A stretch of 64,000 nt of DNA, taken from positions 28,155 through 92,154 of the forward strand of contig JBNKEE010000045.1 in assembly GCA_050288625.1 (NCBI GenBank). Reading direction: 5' to 3'. Positions 1 through 8,855 of the stretch are shown piece after piece. This DNA is from JAAGZL01 sp050288625 (GTDB lineage: Bacteria; Pseudomonadota; Gammaproteobacteria; Chromatiales; Chromatiaceae). The stretch's first letter is position 1; every line of letters begins with the position of its first letter. Made by a program: the position numbers and the translations under genes. The notes below the pieces were generated by a model. That model was not told where the DNA came from. It saw nothing but the letters and a program-made list of their open reading frames with translations, and ran no database searches.

Positions 1-1140
1 CAGACCGAGGTGATAGTGGATGGGGTATTCGGTACTGGTCTGGAGCGGGAAGTAGGCGGTGACTGGGCCGAAGCATTGGGCGCGATCAATGATCATTGGG
101 CGCCAGTGTTGGCCCTGGATATTCCGTCCGGTCTGCACTCCGACAGTGGCAAGGTGCTGGGGATTGCGGTAAAGGCGGATGCGACCATCAGTTTTATTGG
201 ATTGAAACAGGGGTTGTTTACCGGAGATGGCCCGGAGCAGTGCGGGGAACTACATTTTGACGAGCTGGAAGTACCGTCCGGGGTTTACTCTGGACAGATT
301 CCATCCGCAACCAGGGTGAGTTGGGATGCCCTAAGATGCCACGTTACGCCCAGGAGCAGGACGGCACATAAAGGGGATTTTGGGCATCTGCTGGTTATTG
401 GTGGCGCCCCCGGGTTCTCCGGCGCCGTGCGCATGGCAGCCGAGTCAGCGGCTAGGAGCGGTTCTGGATTGGTATCAGTGGCCACTAGCCCGAAACATGC
501 GATGTCTATAAATATGGGGCGACCGGAACTGATGTGCCATGGGGTGGAAGGCCCGGAACAGCTAAGGCCGTTACTTAAAAAGGCTAATGTGTTGGCAATT
601 GGTCCTGGTTTGGGTACCTCAAAGTGGGCTATGGGACTTTTGGGTTATGTGTTGGAGTGTAGACTGCCCCTGATCTTGGATGCCGATGCACTGAACCTTC
701 TAGCATATGAACCCATGCATAGAGATGATTGGATCTTGACCCCGCATCCAGGAGAGGCTGCTCGGTTGCTCGGTTGTTCAGTTGCCGATGTCCAATCTGA
801 TCGCTTTCAGAGTGCGCGTTTGCTTCAGCTTAAATACGGCGGAATAGTGGTATTGAAGGGGGCTGGAACCCTTATACAGGCTGGGCAGGAGAGGGCGACC
901 AGCATCTGCACCGATGGGAATCCAGGTATGGCCAGCGGCGGGATGGGGGATGTCCTTACTGGTGTGATCGCATCGTTGTTGGCGCAGGGCTATGCACCGG
1001 AGCTAGCAGCAAGCATGGGAGTGTGTCTGCATGCTAAAGCTGCTGATGTTGAAGCAAAAAACGGTGAAAAAGGACTGCTTGCTACAGATCTGATACCTAC
1101 TATTAGAAGACTGATCAACTCCGAGCTGGATGGATGTTAA
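1..1140 (+). CDS. nnr: Bifunctional NAD(P)H-hydrate epimerase/dehydratase Nnr, 5' end outside window
   Basis: This enzyme repairs hydrated NADH and NADPH: the N-terminal YjeF_N domain epimerises the hydrates and the C-terminal domain dehydrates them using ADP. The reading frame is open from base 1, so the start lies outside the window and about half of the epimerase domain is missing. The visible part has the tail of YjeF_N (DGVFGTGL, LDIPSGLHSDSG) and then a complete dehydratase domain: VIGGAPGFSGA, GPGLG, LDADALNLLA, TPHPGEAARLLG, VLKGAGT and the nucleotide-binding GNPGMASGGMGDVLTG. Its stop overlaps the tsaE start by 7 bases, so the two are probably translationally coupled, as in the usual gammaproteobacterial nnr-tsaE-amiB-mutL order. 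Confidence 0.95.
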   Translation, partial: QTEVIVDGVFGTGLEREVGGDWAEALGAINDHWAPVLALDIPSGLHSDSGKVLGIAVKADATISFIGLKQGLFTGDGPEQCGELHFDELEVPSGVYSGQIPSATRVSWDALRCHVTPRSRTAHKGDFGHLLVIGGAPGFSGAVRMAAESAARSGSGLVSVATSPKHAMSINMGRPELMCHGVEGPEQLRPLLKKANVLAIGPGLGTSKWAMGLLGYVLECRLPLILDADALNLLAYEPMHRDDWILTPHPGEAARLLGCSVADVQSDRFQSARLLQLKYGGIVVLKGAGTLIQAGQERATSICTDGNPGMASGGMGDVLTGVIASLLAQGYAPELAASMGVCLHAKAADVEAKNGEKGLLATDLIPTIRRLINSELDGC

Positions 1141-1613
1141 GGTTGTATACCGACAATTCGGAACAGCAGGAGGCGGTCGGTGCAGCATTGGCAGCGGATT
1201 GTCCGCACGGCAGTATCATCTACCTTCATGGAGATCTGGGCGCAGGCAAGACTACCCTGGTCAGGGGGTTTATGCATGGTCTTGGTCACAAAGGTGCGGT
1301 AAAAAGCCCAACCTATACCTTGATGGAACCATACCGCATAGGTGACATAAGTTATTGCCATATAGACCTTTATCGCTTATCAGATGCAGAAGAGCTGGAA
1401 TATACGGGCCTGCGCGATCTACTGGATGAGGGGGCCACGCTGCTGGTGGAGTGGCCGGAACGGGGGCAGGGAGGATTGCCTCCATCTGACCTGATGATCC
1501 ATATTGGTCACCTGCAGCAGGGGCGAAATCTGGAACTTACGGCCCAAACCGAACGGGGTGAACGGCTATTGCAGGCGGCAAAAGCCATATTGCATGACAA
1601 ACTTAATAACTAA
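1134..1613 (+). CDS. tsaE: tRNA threonylcarbamoyladenosine biosynthesis ATPase TsaE
   Basis: TsaE is the small ATPase that works with TsaB and TsaD to make the t6A modification at position 37 of ANN-decoding tRNAs. The 159-residue length is normal for the family. A Walker A loop is clear (GDLGAGKTTLVRGF, about residues 34-47), followed by the family signature SPTYTLMEPY and the acidic HIDLYRL segment; VEWPER near residue 105 is also typical. The ATG at 1134 lies inside the end of nnr in another frame. About 100 bases without a gene separate it from amiB. Confidence 0.95.
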   Translation: MLRLYTDNSEQQEAVGAALAADCPHGSIIYLHGDLGAGKTTLVRGFMHGLGHKGAVKSPTYTLMEPYRIGDISYCHIDLYRLSDAEELEYTGLRDLLDEGATLLVEWPERGQGGLPPSDLMIHIGHLQQGRNLELTAQTERGERLLQAAKAILHDKLNN

Positions 1614-1712
1614 ATAGAGAAAAGTCTGCTATCCTTAAGAAAACACTGGAAAATTATTTTTTCACATGCTACTTTTATCAACAGATTCAGAGTAATTTAT
1701 GTGTGATGGTTG

Positions 1713-3071
1713 ATGAAAATGAACAAGATTGCCGCCATCCTGCTACTTATTTGTAGTCTTTCCCTCCAGGCAGGGCAGACAGATATCAACAGTCTGCGCC
1801 TGTGGAGTGCGCCTGATCACACCAGACTGGTGTTTGACGTCAGTAGCTCCGTGCAGCATCGTATATTCGCCCTAAGTAATCCTGATCGCCTGGTGATAGA
1901 TTTTACTGACGCGAAACTTAACACCTCCCTTGCCGGATTTACCGGTAATGATAGGTTTGTAAAAAATATTCGCAGTGGTGCGCGGGGTGAAAATGGACTA
2001 CGCATAGTCCTTGATCTAAAGTCCAGGATAAATCCTAAAATCTTTGCGCTGGCGCCAAATCGTGAGTATGGACATCGTCTGGTTCTGGATTTGTTTGAAA
2101 TTGAGTCAGATGCCGTTTCTCCAACAAACGTTATACCGGTAAGGTCCACTTCATCTCAGAAGGCTGTGGTGAAGAAACAGCCTAAGAAATATCAACCGGC
2201 CAGGGATGTGGTGATCGCGATTGATGCAGGTCACGGGGGCGAGGATCCGGGTGCAATAGGTCGCAACGGAACCAGGGAAAAGGATGTAGTTCTATCCATT
2301 GCCCGCAAGCTGTCTGCCATGATCAGCCAGGAAAAAGGCATGCGCCCGGTCCTGATCCGTAAAGGGGATTATTATCTGGGACTTAGGAAACGATCCGCAC
2401 TGGCGCGCAAGCATAAGGCAGATCTTTTCATATCAATACATGCTGATGCGTTTAGGGACAGGCGAGCCAGAGGATCATCGGTTTTCACTCTGTCTAATAA
2501 AGGTGCCTCAAGTGAGGCTGCGCGTTGGCTGGCCGAAAGGGAAAATAGTGCCGATCTAATAGGTGGGGTGGAACTGAAAGATAAGGATGACGTTCTGGCG
2601 TCGGTACTGCTTGATCTATCACAGACCGGCACCAGGCAGGCCAGTCATGATGTGGCGGAGAAGGTGTTGAGAAATATGCGTCGTGTTGGGAAGGTACACA
2701 AAGGGTCTGTGCAGAAGGCTGGTTTCGCAGTTTTGAAGTCTCCAGATGTTCCTTCCATATTGGTCGAGACAGCGTTTATCAGCAACCCGTCAGAAGAGAG
2801 ATATTTGAGGAGCAGATCGCACCAGGGTAAGTTGGCAAAAACCATCTTTTCCGGGGTTAAGGATTACTTCTATTCCAATCCTCCACCAGGGACATTGTTG
2901 GCCCAGAGGTTAAGGCCTGAAAAGATCGCAACGCGTAAACATGTTATACACCACGGGGACACGCTAGGTATGATTGCAAAACAGTATCAGGTCAGTGTGC
3001 ATGGTCTCCGTGATGCCAATGACCTGTCCGGAGACACCATCAGGGTAGGACAGGTCCTGCAGATCCCTTGA
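1713..3071 (+). CDS. amiB: N-acetylmuramoyl-L-alanine amidase with AMIN and LysM domains (AmiB type)
   Basis: This periplasmic zinc amidase cuts the amide bond between N-acetylmuramic acid and the stem peptide and helps daughter cells separate. A signal peptide (IAAILLLICSLSLQAG) is followed by an AMIN domain (residues about 25-130) that targets the septal wall. The Amidase_3 domain follows (about 165-390), with zinc-site motifs IDAGHGGEDPGA and ISIHADAF and the catalytic segment LVETAFISNPSEE. A C-terminal LysM repeat (IHHGDTLGMIAKQYQVS) binds peptidoglycan. A TTG at 1710 and ATGs at 1713 and 1719 are all possible starts; I chose the first ATG. The stop overlaps the mutL start. Confidence 0.93.
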   Translation: MKMNKIAAILLLICSLSLQAGQTDINSLRLWSAPDHTRLVFDVSSSVQHRIFALSNPDRLVIDFTDAKLNTSLAGFTGNDRFVKNIRSGARGENGLRIVLDLKSRINPKIFALAPNREYGHRLVLDLFEIESDAVSPTNVIPVRSTSSQKAVVKKQPKKYQPARDVVIAIDAGHGGEDPGAIGRNGTREKDVVLSIARKLSAMISQEKGMRPVLIRKGDYYLGLRKRSALARKHKADLFISIHADAFRDRRARGSSVFTLSNKGASSEAARWLAERENSADLIGGVELKDKDDVLASVLLDLSQTGTRQASHDVAEKVLRNMRRVGKVHKGSVQKAGFAVLKSPDVPSILVETAFISNPSEERYLRSRSHQGKLAKTIFSGVKDYFYSNPPPGTLLAQRLRPEKIATRKHVIHHGDTLGMIAKQYQVSVHGLRDANDLSGDTIRVGQVLQIP

Positions 3072-4816
3072 GAATCCATGCTCTACCTTCACAGCTGATA
3101 AATCAGATCGCTGCCGGCGAGGTGGTCGAGCGCCCATCTTCCGTAGTAAAAGAGCTGTTGGAAAACAGTCTGGATGCCGGTGCAAGCAGAATAGATATAG
3201 ATATAGAGCAGGGTGGGATCAAGCTAATCAGGGTCAGGGATAACGGTAGCGGCATCTTCCAGGATGATCTGGCTTTGGCTCTGTCTCGCCATGCCACCAG
3301 CAAGATTGTCAGTTTGCAGGATCTGGAGCAGATATCCAGCCTAGGATTCAGGGGCGAGGCTTTGCCGAGTATCGCTTCTGTGTCACGTCTTGCGCTCACC
3401 TCAAGACAGCAGGAGGCGGATGCAGCATGGACCATCAGCACATCCGACGACCCTGCGCCGGCGGCCCATCCGGTTGGCACAACAGTCGAGGTGCGTGATC
3501 TTTTCTACAACACCCCGGCCAGACGCAAATTTCTCAAGATGGAACGGACAGAGTTCGGTCATATCGATACCCTGTTAAAGCGTATGGCCCTAAGCCGTTT
3601 CGATGTAGGGTTCGTGTTGCGGCATAATCAGAAGGAGGTTCTCTCTCTCGCACCAGCTACCACCGATGCGGATAAGGGCGCACGTGTGAGTCAGGTGTTA
3701 GGTCCAAGCTTTTTGGAGAATTCCCTGTTTTTGCAGATTGAGGCTGCTGGCATGCACCTGTCCGGTTGGATCGGCAACCCAGCCTTTAATCGCAGTCAGG
3801 CTGATATGCAATATTTCTATGTGAATAACCGCATGGTACGGGATAAGGTGGTAAGCCATGCCGTACGGCAGGCCTATCAGGACGTACTGTTTCATGGTCG
3901 GCATCCGGCCTATCTGCTGTTCATGGAGTTGAATCCGTCCTTGGTGGATGTGAATGTGCATCCGGCCAAGACGGAGGTGCGTTTTCGTGAGTCCCGTCAG
4001 GTGCATGACTTTATCTTTCGAACGCTGCAAAGGGCCATGGCTGAGACCGTGGACGAACAACAAACATCAGCCACATCCGATGATGCGATAGTCCAGTTAA
4101 AACAGCCAGCAGATATAGGTTTTGAGCCAAGGCCTCTTAACCTGGATGTCTCTGAAGGCAGGAGAGGTTATCAGGCATCGTTCCAGGCCCAACGTCCTGT
4201 TCAGTCAGCAGATGTATCAGACGATACAGGTATGCCGCCGCTTGGGTATGCCTTGGCCCAGTTGCATGGGATCTATATCCTGTCCCAGAACGCATCAGGA
4301 TTGGTGTTGGTGGATATGCACGCAGCCCATGAACGCATTGTATACGAGCGCTTCAAACAGGGTATGGAGGATGCTGGAATAACCACCCAGCCGCTATTGG
4401 TACCGGTGACTGCAGCGGTTTCTGAGAGAGAAGCCGATCTTGCTGAAGAGGCTTATGAACTACTGAAAGAGTTGGGCATGGATGTTGACCGTATCGGCAG
4501 AGAGAAATTAGTGGTACGTTCTATTCCGGCAATCCTGCAGGGGGCTGATCCGGAACAGATACTACGCGATCTGTTATCTGACATGGTAGAGCATGGGACC
4601 ACGGAACGTATCCGTCAGGAGATAAATGCAGTGTTGGCCGGTATGGCCTGTCACGGCTCTATCAGGGCTAATCGCAGACTATCCATGGACGAGATGAATG
4701 CGTTGCTGAGAGATATGGAGAAGACAGAACGCATAGGACAGTGCAATCACGGTCGTCCAACCTGGGTGCAGTTAAGCATGGATGAATTGGATCGACTATT
4801 TCTGCGTGGTCAGTAG
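3068..4816 (+). CDS. mutL: DNA mismatch repair protein MutL with endonuclease motifs
   Basis: MutL links mismatch recognition by MutS to strand cutting. The N-terminal GHKL ATPase is standard: NQIAAGEVVERPSSVVKELLENSLDAGA, DNGSGI, and GFRGEALPSIASVSRL. Unlike E. coli MutL, the C-terminal half carries the metal-dependent nicking motifs known from endonuclease-type MutL: DMHAAHERIVYE (the DQHA-x2-E-x4-E motif with Met for Gln), ACHGSIRA, CNHGRPTW and a terminal FLR. Translation starts at TTG 3068, which overlaps the amiB stop (TTGA); no better in-frame start exists upstream, so expression is likely coupled to amiB. The length, 582 residues, is slightly short for the family because the central linker is short. 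Confidence 0.95.
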   Translation: MRIHALPSQLINQIAAGEVVERPSSVVKELLENSLDAGASRIDIDIEQGGIKLIRVRDNGSGIFQDDLALALSRHATSKIVSLQDLEQISSLGFRGEALPSIASVSRLALTSRQQEADAAWTISTSDDPAPAAHPVGTTVEVRDLFYNTPARRKFLKMERTEFGHIDTLLKRMALSRFDVGFVLRHNQKEVLSLAPATTDADKGARVSQVLGPSFLENSLFLQIEAAGMHLSGWIGNPAFNRSQADMQYFYVNNRMVRDKVVSHAVRQAYQDVLFHGRHPAYLLFMELNPSLVDVNVHPAKTEVRFRESRQVHDFIFRTLQRAMAETVDEQQTSATSDDAIVQLKQPADIGFEPRPLNLDVSEGRRGYQASFQAQRPVQSADVSDDTGMPPLGYALAQLHGIYILSQNASGLVLVDMHAAHERIVYERFKQGMEDAGITTQPLLVPVTAAVSEREADLAEEAYELLKELGMDVDRIGREKLVVRSIPAILQGADPEQILRDLLSDMVEHGTTERIRQEINAVLAGMACHGSIRANRRLSMDEMNALLRDMEKTERIGQCNHGRPTWVQLSMDELDRLFLRGQ

Positions 4817-4828
4817 CCATCGGTATAT

Positions 4829-5779
4829 ATGAGTAAGCTATCCGACAGGCCGGAATCCACAGTTATCTTTCTGATGGGACCAACCGCGTCCGGCAAGACC
4901 GATCTGGCCATTGATCTGGTGCAGGAGTTGCCATGCGATATCATCAGCGTGGATTCTGCCCTGGTATATCGTGACATGGATATAGGTACAGCCAAGCCTT
5001 CGGCAGAGGAGTTGGAACGGGCCCCGCATAGATTGATTGATATCTGTGACCCCATAGAGAGCTATTCGGCAGCGAGATTTCGTCAGGATGCGCTGCGTGA
5101 GATAGAGCAGATACAGGAGCAGGGACGTATACCATTGCTAGTGGGTGGTACCATGCTCTATTTTAGAGCGCTGCAATATGGTCTATCTGATATGCCAGAT
5201 GCTGACCCGGATATTCGAGCACGGTTGGATGCAGAAATGAAGGAGTTTGGCTTGGCGGCGATGCACGCACGGCTGCATCAGGTGGATCCTCATGCTGCGG
5301 ATAGGATAAATCCCAATGATCCCCAAAGGATACAACGTGCGCTTGAAGTGTACGAAATCACAGGATCTCCTCTTTCAGAACTGCAACAGAGCGATGGTGA
5401 ACCAAAGCTTCCATACCATGTCATAAAACTGGTGCGTGCCCCGGTAGAGAGGTCTACTTTGCACGCAAGGATTGAACAGCGTTTCCATAAGATGTTGCAG
5501 CAGGGTCTTGAAGAGGAGGTTAAGACACTATTGCAGAAATGGGATCTAGACCACGAAATGCCCTCAATGCGTCTAGTAGGATACAGGCAGATGTTGAGAT
5601 ATATACAGGGTGAATATTCATATGGTCAGATGGTTGAGAGAGGGGTAATTGCTACCCGTCAACTGGCGAAAAGGCAGTTTACCTGGCTTAGATCGGAAAA
5701 GGATGTCAACTGGTTGATTGAAGAGAGAAAAAACGTTTTGGATCAGGCCTTGAAAATCATTTCAAAGCCCATATCTTAG
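4829..5779 (+). CDS. miaA: tRNA dimethylallyltransferase MiaA
   Basis: MiaA transfers the dimethylallyl group to N6 of A37 in tRNAs that read codons beginning with U, the first step to ms2i6A. The protein has a P-loop MGPTASGKTDLA (residues about 12-23), the substrate loop ISVDSALVYRDMDIGTAKPS, the GGTMLYFRAL motif, the PNDPQRIQRALEVYEITG segment and the C-terminal LVGYRQM and TRQLAKRQFTWLR signatures. The 316-residue length is typical. It lies 12 bases after mutL, in the conserved mutL-miaA-hfq order. Confidence 0.96.
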   Translation: MSKLSDRPESTVIFLMGPTASGKTDLAIDLVQELPCDIISVDSALVYRDMDIGTAKPSAEELERAPHRLIDICDPIESYSAARFRQDALREIEQIQEQGRIPLLVGGTMLYFRALQYGLSDMPDADPDIRARLDAEMKEFGLAAMHARLHQVDPHAADRINPNDPQRIQRALEVYEITGSPLSELQQSDGEPKLPYHVIKLVRAPVERSTLHARIEQRFHKMLQQGLEEEVKTLLQKWDLDHEMPSMRLVGYRQMLRYIQGEYSYGQMVERGVIATRQLAKRQFTWLRSEKDVNWLIEERKNVLDQALKIISKPIS

Positions 5780-5904
5780 GCCTAACAGTAAATCTACACC
5801 CATGTGCTACACTATATATTTCAATAAGGGAATGCTGGTGTATCCACTAGTGTAATTATCCCGTCTCGATTGAGATGGAATTAATAATAAATAAGGAGAA
5901 AACA

Positions 5905-6156
5905 ATGTCAAAAGGGCAAAGCCTACAAGACCCTTTTCTGAACGCATTGCGCAAAGAACGGGTGCCGGTCTCGATATTCCTGGTAAACGGTATTAAATTA
6001 CAGGGTCAAATAGATTCATTTGACCAGTTTGTGGTGTTGCTTAAGAATAGTGTCAATCAGATGGTCTATAAACATGCTATCTCCACTATCGTACCGGCAC
6101 GAAATATTAGAATTCCAACCGGACATGACAGTCAGCCTGAACCTGGGAATTACTAA
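5905..6156 (+). CDS. hfq: RNA chaperone Hfq
   Basis: Hfq is the hexameric Sm-like chaperone that pairs small RNAs with mRNAs. The sequence carries the full Sm1/Sm2 fold signatures: QDPFLNALRKERVPVSIFLVNGIKLQGQIDSFDQF and VYKHAISTIVPAR, including the proximal-face YKHA motif. I start it at ATG 5905, giving 83 residues, rather than the in-frame ATG at 5875, because an AAGGAG ribosome binding site sits at 5893-5898 and Hfq proteins begin with this MSKGQSLQDP segment. The tail after residue 70 is short. Over 120 bases of AT-rich DNA precede it, so a local promoter is likely. Confidence 0.97.
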   Translation: MSKGQSLQDPFLNALRKERVPVSIFLVNGIKLQGQIDSFDQFVVLLKNSVNQMVYKHAISTIVPARNIRIPTGHDSQPEPGNY

Positions 6157-6166
6157 CCTGAATTTA

Positions 6167-6187
6167 GGGTACCGCGTCGCGGTACCC
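6167..6187. other. Perfect hairpin between hfq and hflX
   Basis: GGGTACCGCG at 6167-6176 pairs perfectly with CGCGGTACCC at 6178-6187 around a single base, so the real loop must open by a pair. It starts 11 bases after the hfq stop. No run of T follows, so it may be a processing or stabilising hairpin for the hfq transcript rather than an intrinsic terminator. Confidence 0.6.
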
Positions 6188-6232
6188 TCATACCCTCATC
6201 ACTCTTTGTCCAGGGGTAGATAAACCTTATAT

Positions 6233-7516
6233 ATGTTTGAACGCCCCGATACCGGAGAGCGCGCAGTACTGGTACATCAAGATATTGGGATGCGCTCTGA
6301 CCCGGAACAGTTAAGCGAATTCACAGATCTGGTTATATCCGCTGGTGCAGAACCACTGGTGACTGTGGTTGGTAGTAGACAGTCACCTGATCCGCGTTTT
6401 TTTATTGGACGGGGCAAGGTGGAAGAGATAGAGAATGCCATAGCAGCAGCAGAGGCTGAAGTGGTCATATTCAATCACGAGCTATCTCCCAGCCAGGAGC
6501 GTAATCTGGAGCGGGCATTCAAATGCCGTGTAGTGGATCGAACAGGCCTGATCCTTGATATATTCGCCCAACGGGCCCGCTCATTCGAGGGCAAGCTACA
6601 GGTTGAACTGGCCCAGTTGCGGCACCTATCCACAAGGCTAGTACGAGGCTGGACTCATTTAGAGAGGCAGAAGGGCGGAATTGGGTTGAGAGGGCCAGGT
6701 GAGACCCAGCTTGAAACAGACCGCAGGTTGTTAAATAACCGTATAGCCCAGATAAAAAAGCGTCTTGAGAAGGTCGACAGTCAGCGTGACCAGGGACGCA
6801 GATCCAGAAACAAGGCGGAGGTGCCAACGGTCTCTTTGGTTGGGTATACCAATGCAGGCAAATCCACCTTGTTTAACCATCTTACCGATTCAGGTGTGTA
6901 TGCTGCCGATCAGTTATTCGCCACACTGGATCCAACTCTAAGACGGGTGGAACTGCCAGGGGAAGGGACTGTTGTTCTAGCAGATACGGTTGGATTTATC
7001 TCTCGTCTGCCACATGAGTTGGTTGCCGCCTTTAAATCAACCCTGCAAGAAACCGTATTAGCTGGTCTGTTGATACACGTCATTGACTGCGCTAGCACGC
7101 AAAGGTCAGTCTGTGTGGCCGAGGTAAATTCTGTACTTGGACAGATAGGAGCAAGCGCAATACCTCAAATCGAGGTCTACAACAAGATAGACCTATTGAA
7201 TGGAGGTGGTCCTCGGGTAGAACGGGGCGACGACGGATTGGTTAGGAGAGTCTGGATATCGGCCAAAGATGGAATAGGTATAGATCTTCTGACAGAGGCC
7301 ATTGCTGAGTTTTTTCATCAGGGGCATGAACGCCATAGGATTCATCTCAGACCACAGGACGGTCGACTGCGCTCCCGCCTTTATCAGGTGGCGAATGTGT
7401 TGTCAGATGAGGTCTTGGAACGTGGCGGATGGGAAATGGAAATCGAACTGCCCAGACACGAATATGAACGTCTGCTGAGCAGGGAGCGGGATCTTGAAGG
7501 CAGATTAATCACATAG
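6233..7516 (+). CDS. hflX: Ribosome-associated GTPase HflX
   Basis: HflX is an Obg-related GTPase that binds the 50S subunit and splits stalled ribosomes under stress. An N-terminal HflX domain (PDPRFFIGRGKVEEI, VIFNHELSPSQERNLE, VVDRTGLILDIFAQRA) and a helical linker (VELAQLRHLSTRLVRGWTHLERQ, IGLRGPGETQLETDRR) precede the G domain. The G motifs are G1 GYTNAGKST (about residue 205), G3 DTVGFISRLP, and G4 NKIDLL. The start is ATG 6233. It follows hfq as in E. coli, where hfq-hflX-hflK-hflC form one operon. Confidence 0.96.
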   Translation: MFERPDTGERAVLVHQDIGMRSDPEQLSEFTDLVISAGAEPLVTVVGSRQSPDPRFFIGRGKVEEIENAIAAAEAEVVIFNHELSPSQERNLERAFKCRVVDRTGLILDIFAQRARSFEGKLQVELAQLRHLSTRLVRGWTHLERQKGGIGLRGPGETQLETDRRLLNNRIAQIKKRLEKVDSQRDQGRRSRNKAEVPTVSLVGYTNAGKSTLFNHLTDSGVYAADQLFATLDPTLRRVELPGEGTVVLADTVGFISRLPHELVAAFKSTLQETVLAGLLIHVIDCASTQRSVCVAEVNSVLGQIGASAIPQIEVYNKIDLLNGGGPRVERGDDGLVRRVWISAKDGIGIDLLTEAIAEFFHQGHERHRIHLRPQDGRLRSRLYQVANVLSDEVLERGGWEMEIELPRHEYERLLSRERDLEGRLIT

Positions 7517-7706
7517 AACGATTATGATTCATGTTGAAATCAGCTGAATCTGCACCATATAGGGTATAAAGGTGCACATAGTAAGATTTGGAGCGGAATC
7601 GAAGGGCAAAACAGCCACTATTTCGGTTCATTTTATTAGGTATGCAAGCTAGAATTAATCCATTTCGCGGTCAAACCGCATAACTGAATAATCACAGGAG
7701 TAGTAC

Positions 7707-8855
7707 ATGGCCTGGAACGAACCCGGTGGGGACAAAGATCCCTGGGGAGGAAATGGTAAGGATCAGGGTCCACCTGACCTGGATGAGGTGGTAAAGAAGC
7801 TTCAGGATAAGATGGGTGGACTATTTGGTGGCGGCAAAAGACCGTCTGGCGGTGGCTCAGGTACCGATGGGGGTATGCAGGGACCAAGCTCAGCCGGTAT
7901 CGGTATAATTATTATCGTCCTCTTTCTAGTGTGGTTAGCAAGTGGGTTTTATATCATCGACCCAGCAGAGCGCGGTGTAATCCTTCGATTTGGCTCTTAT
8001 CAGGAAGTGACTAAGCCAGGCCCACATTGGCATCTTCCTATACCGATCGAAACGGTAGAAAAATTCAATGTGGACGAGGTAAAACCCTTTAGACATCAAG
8101 CTCTTATGTTGACCAGGGATGAGAATATCGTTGATATTGAATTGACGGTGCAGTACCGAATACAAGATGCCGCTGACTATTGGTTTCAGGATCAGAATCC
8201 CGACAAAACCATGCGCGATGCCACGGAAAGCGCTGTGCGCGAGACTATTGGTAAAAGCGATATGGATTTCATAGTCACTGAAGGTCGAGGTGCAATCGCA
8301 GATAGGATAAAGAAAGGAGTGCAGGACCTGATAAACACTTATCGCACTGGTATTGAGATCGTAGGAATCAATATACAGCATGCGAAGCCACCTGAGCAGG
8401 TAAAGAGCGCATTCGACGACGCCATTAAGGCCCGCGAGGATAAGGAGAAAAAAGAGAACAAGGCACAAGCGTACTACAACGGTGTGATTCCGGTGGCACG
8501 TGGTAATGCAGCGCGCAAGTTGGCAGATGCAAATGCTTACAAAGAGAGAGTAATAGCCGAGGCCGAAGGTGATGCCAGCCGTTTCTTGGCGGTTCTTGCG
8601 GAGTATGAGAAGGCGCCAGAAGTTACTCGCCAAAGACTATATCTGGATACCATTGAGGATGTGTTGGGCAAGACCAACAAGGTAGTGGTGGATACCGACG
8701 CAGGCAACAATCTAATGTATCTGCCTTTGGACAAGATGATTCAGTCGGGCACTAAGCTCCCCGGTGTGAATGTTCCTGTTACTTCGTCAGATGACGCCAG
8801 TAAGAGGGAAGAGTCTCGTCAACGTGAGGTCAATCGTGGCAGGAGGGTACGCTGA
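7707..8855 (+). CDS. hflK: FtsH-protease modulator HflK
   Basis: HflK pairs with HflC in a large cage-like SPFH complex around the inner-membrane protease FtsH. The N-terminus is rich in Gly and Pro (GGDKDPWGGNGKDQGPP, GGLFGGGKRPSGGGSG), as in other HflK proteins. One membrane segment follows (IGIIIIVLFLVWLASGFYII, residues about 60-80), then the SPFH domain (AERGVILRFGSYQEVTKPGPHWHLP) and a long charged helix (AIKAREDKEKKENKAQAYYN). An AGGAG ribosome binding site precedes ATG 7707. The stop overlaps the hflC start by one base. A 190-base gap separates it from hflX and shows nothing recognisable. Confidence 0.96.
   Translation: MAWNEPGGDKDPWGGNGKDQGPPDLDEVVKKLQDKMGGLFGGGKRPSGGGSGTDGGMQGPSSAGIGIIIIVLFLVWLASGFYIIDPAERGVILRFGSYQEVTKPGPHWHLPIPIETVEKFNVDEVKPFRHQALMLTRDENIVDIELTVQYRIQDAADYWFQDQNPDKTMRDATESAVRETIGKSDMDFIVTEGRGAIADRIKKGVQDLINTYRTGIEIVGINIQHAKPPEQVKSAFDDAIKAREDKEKKENKAQAYYNGVIPVARGNAARKLADANAYKERVIAEAEGDASRFLAVLAEYEKAPEVTRQRLYLDTIEDVLGKTNKVVVDTDAGNNLMYLPLDKMIQSGTKLPGVNVPVTSSDDASKREESRQREVNRGRRVR

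Noticed and set aside
6167..6187. Intrinsic terminator after hfq
   Set aside because: The stem is perfect but no T run follows, so I list it only as a hairpin.
7935..8633. Minus-strand open frame of 232 codons opposite hflK
   Set aside because: hflK is unmistakable on the other strand; the antisense product has no domain and no ribosome binding site that I can see.
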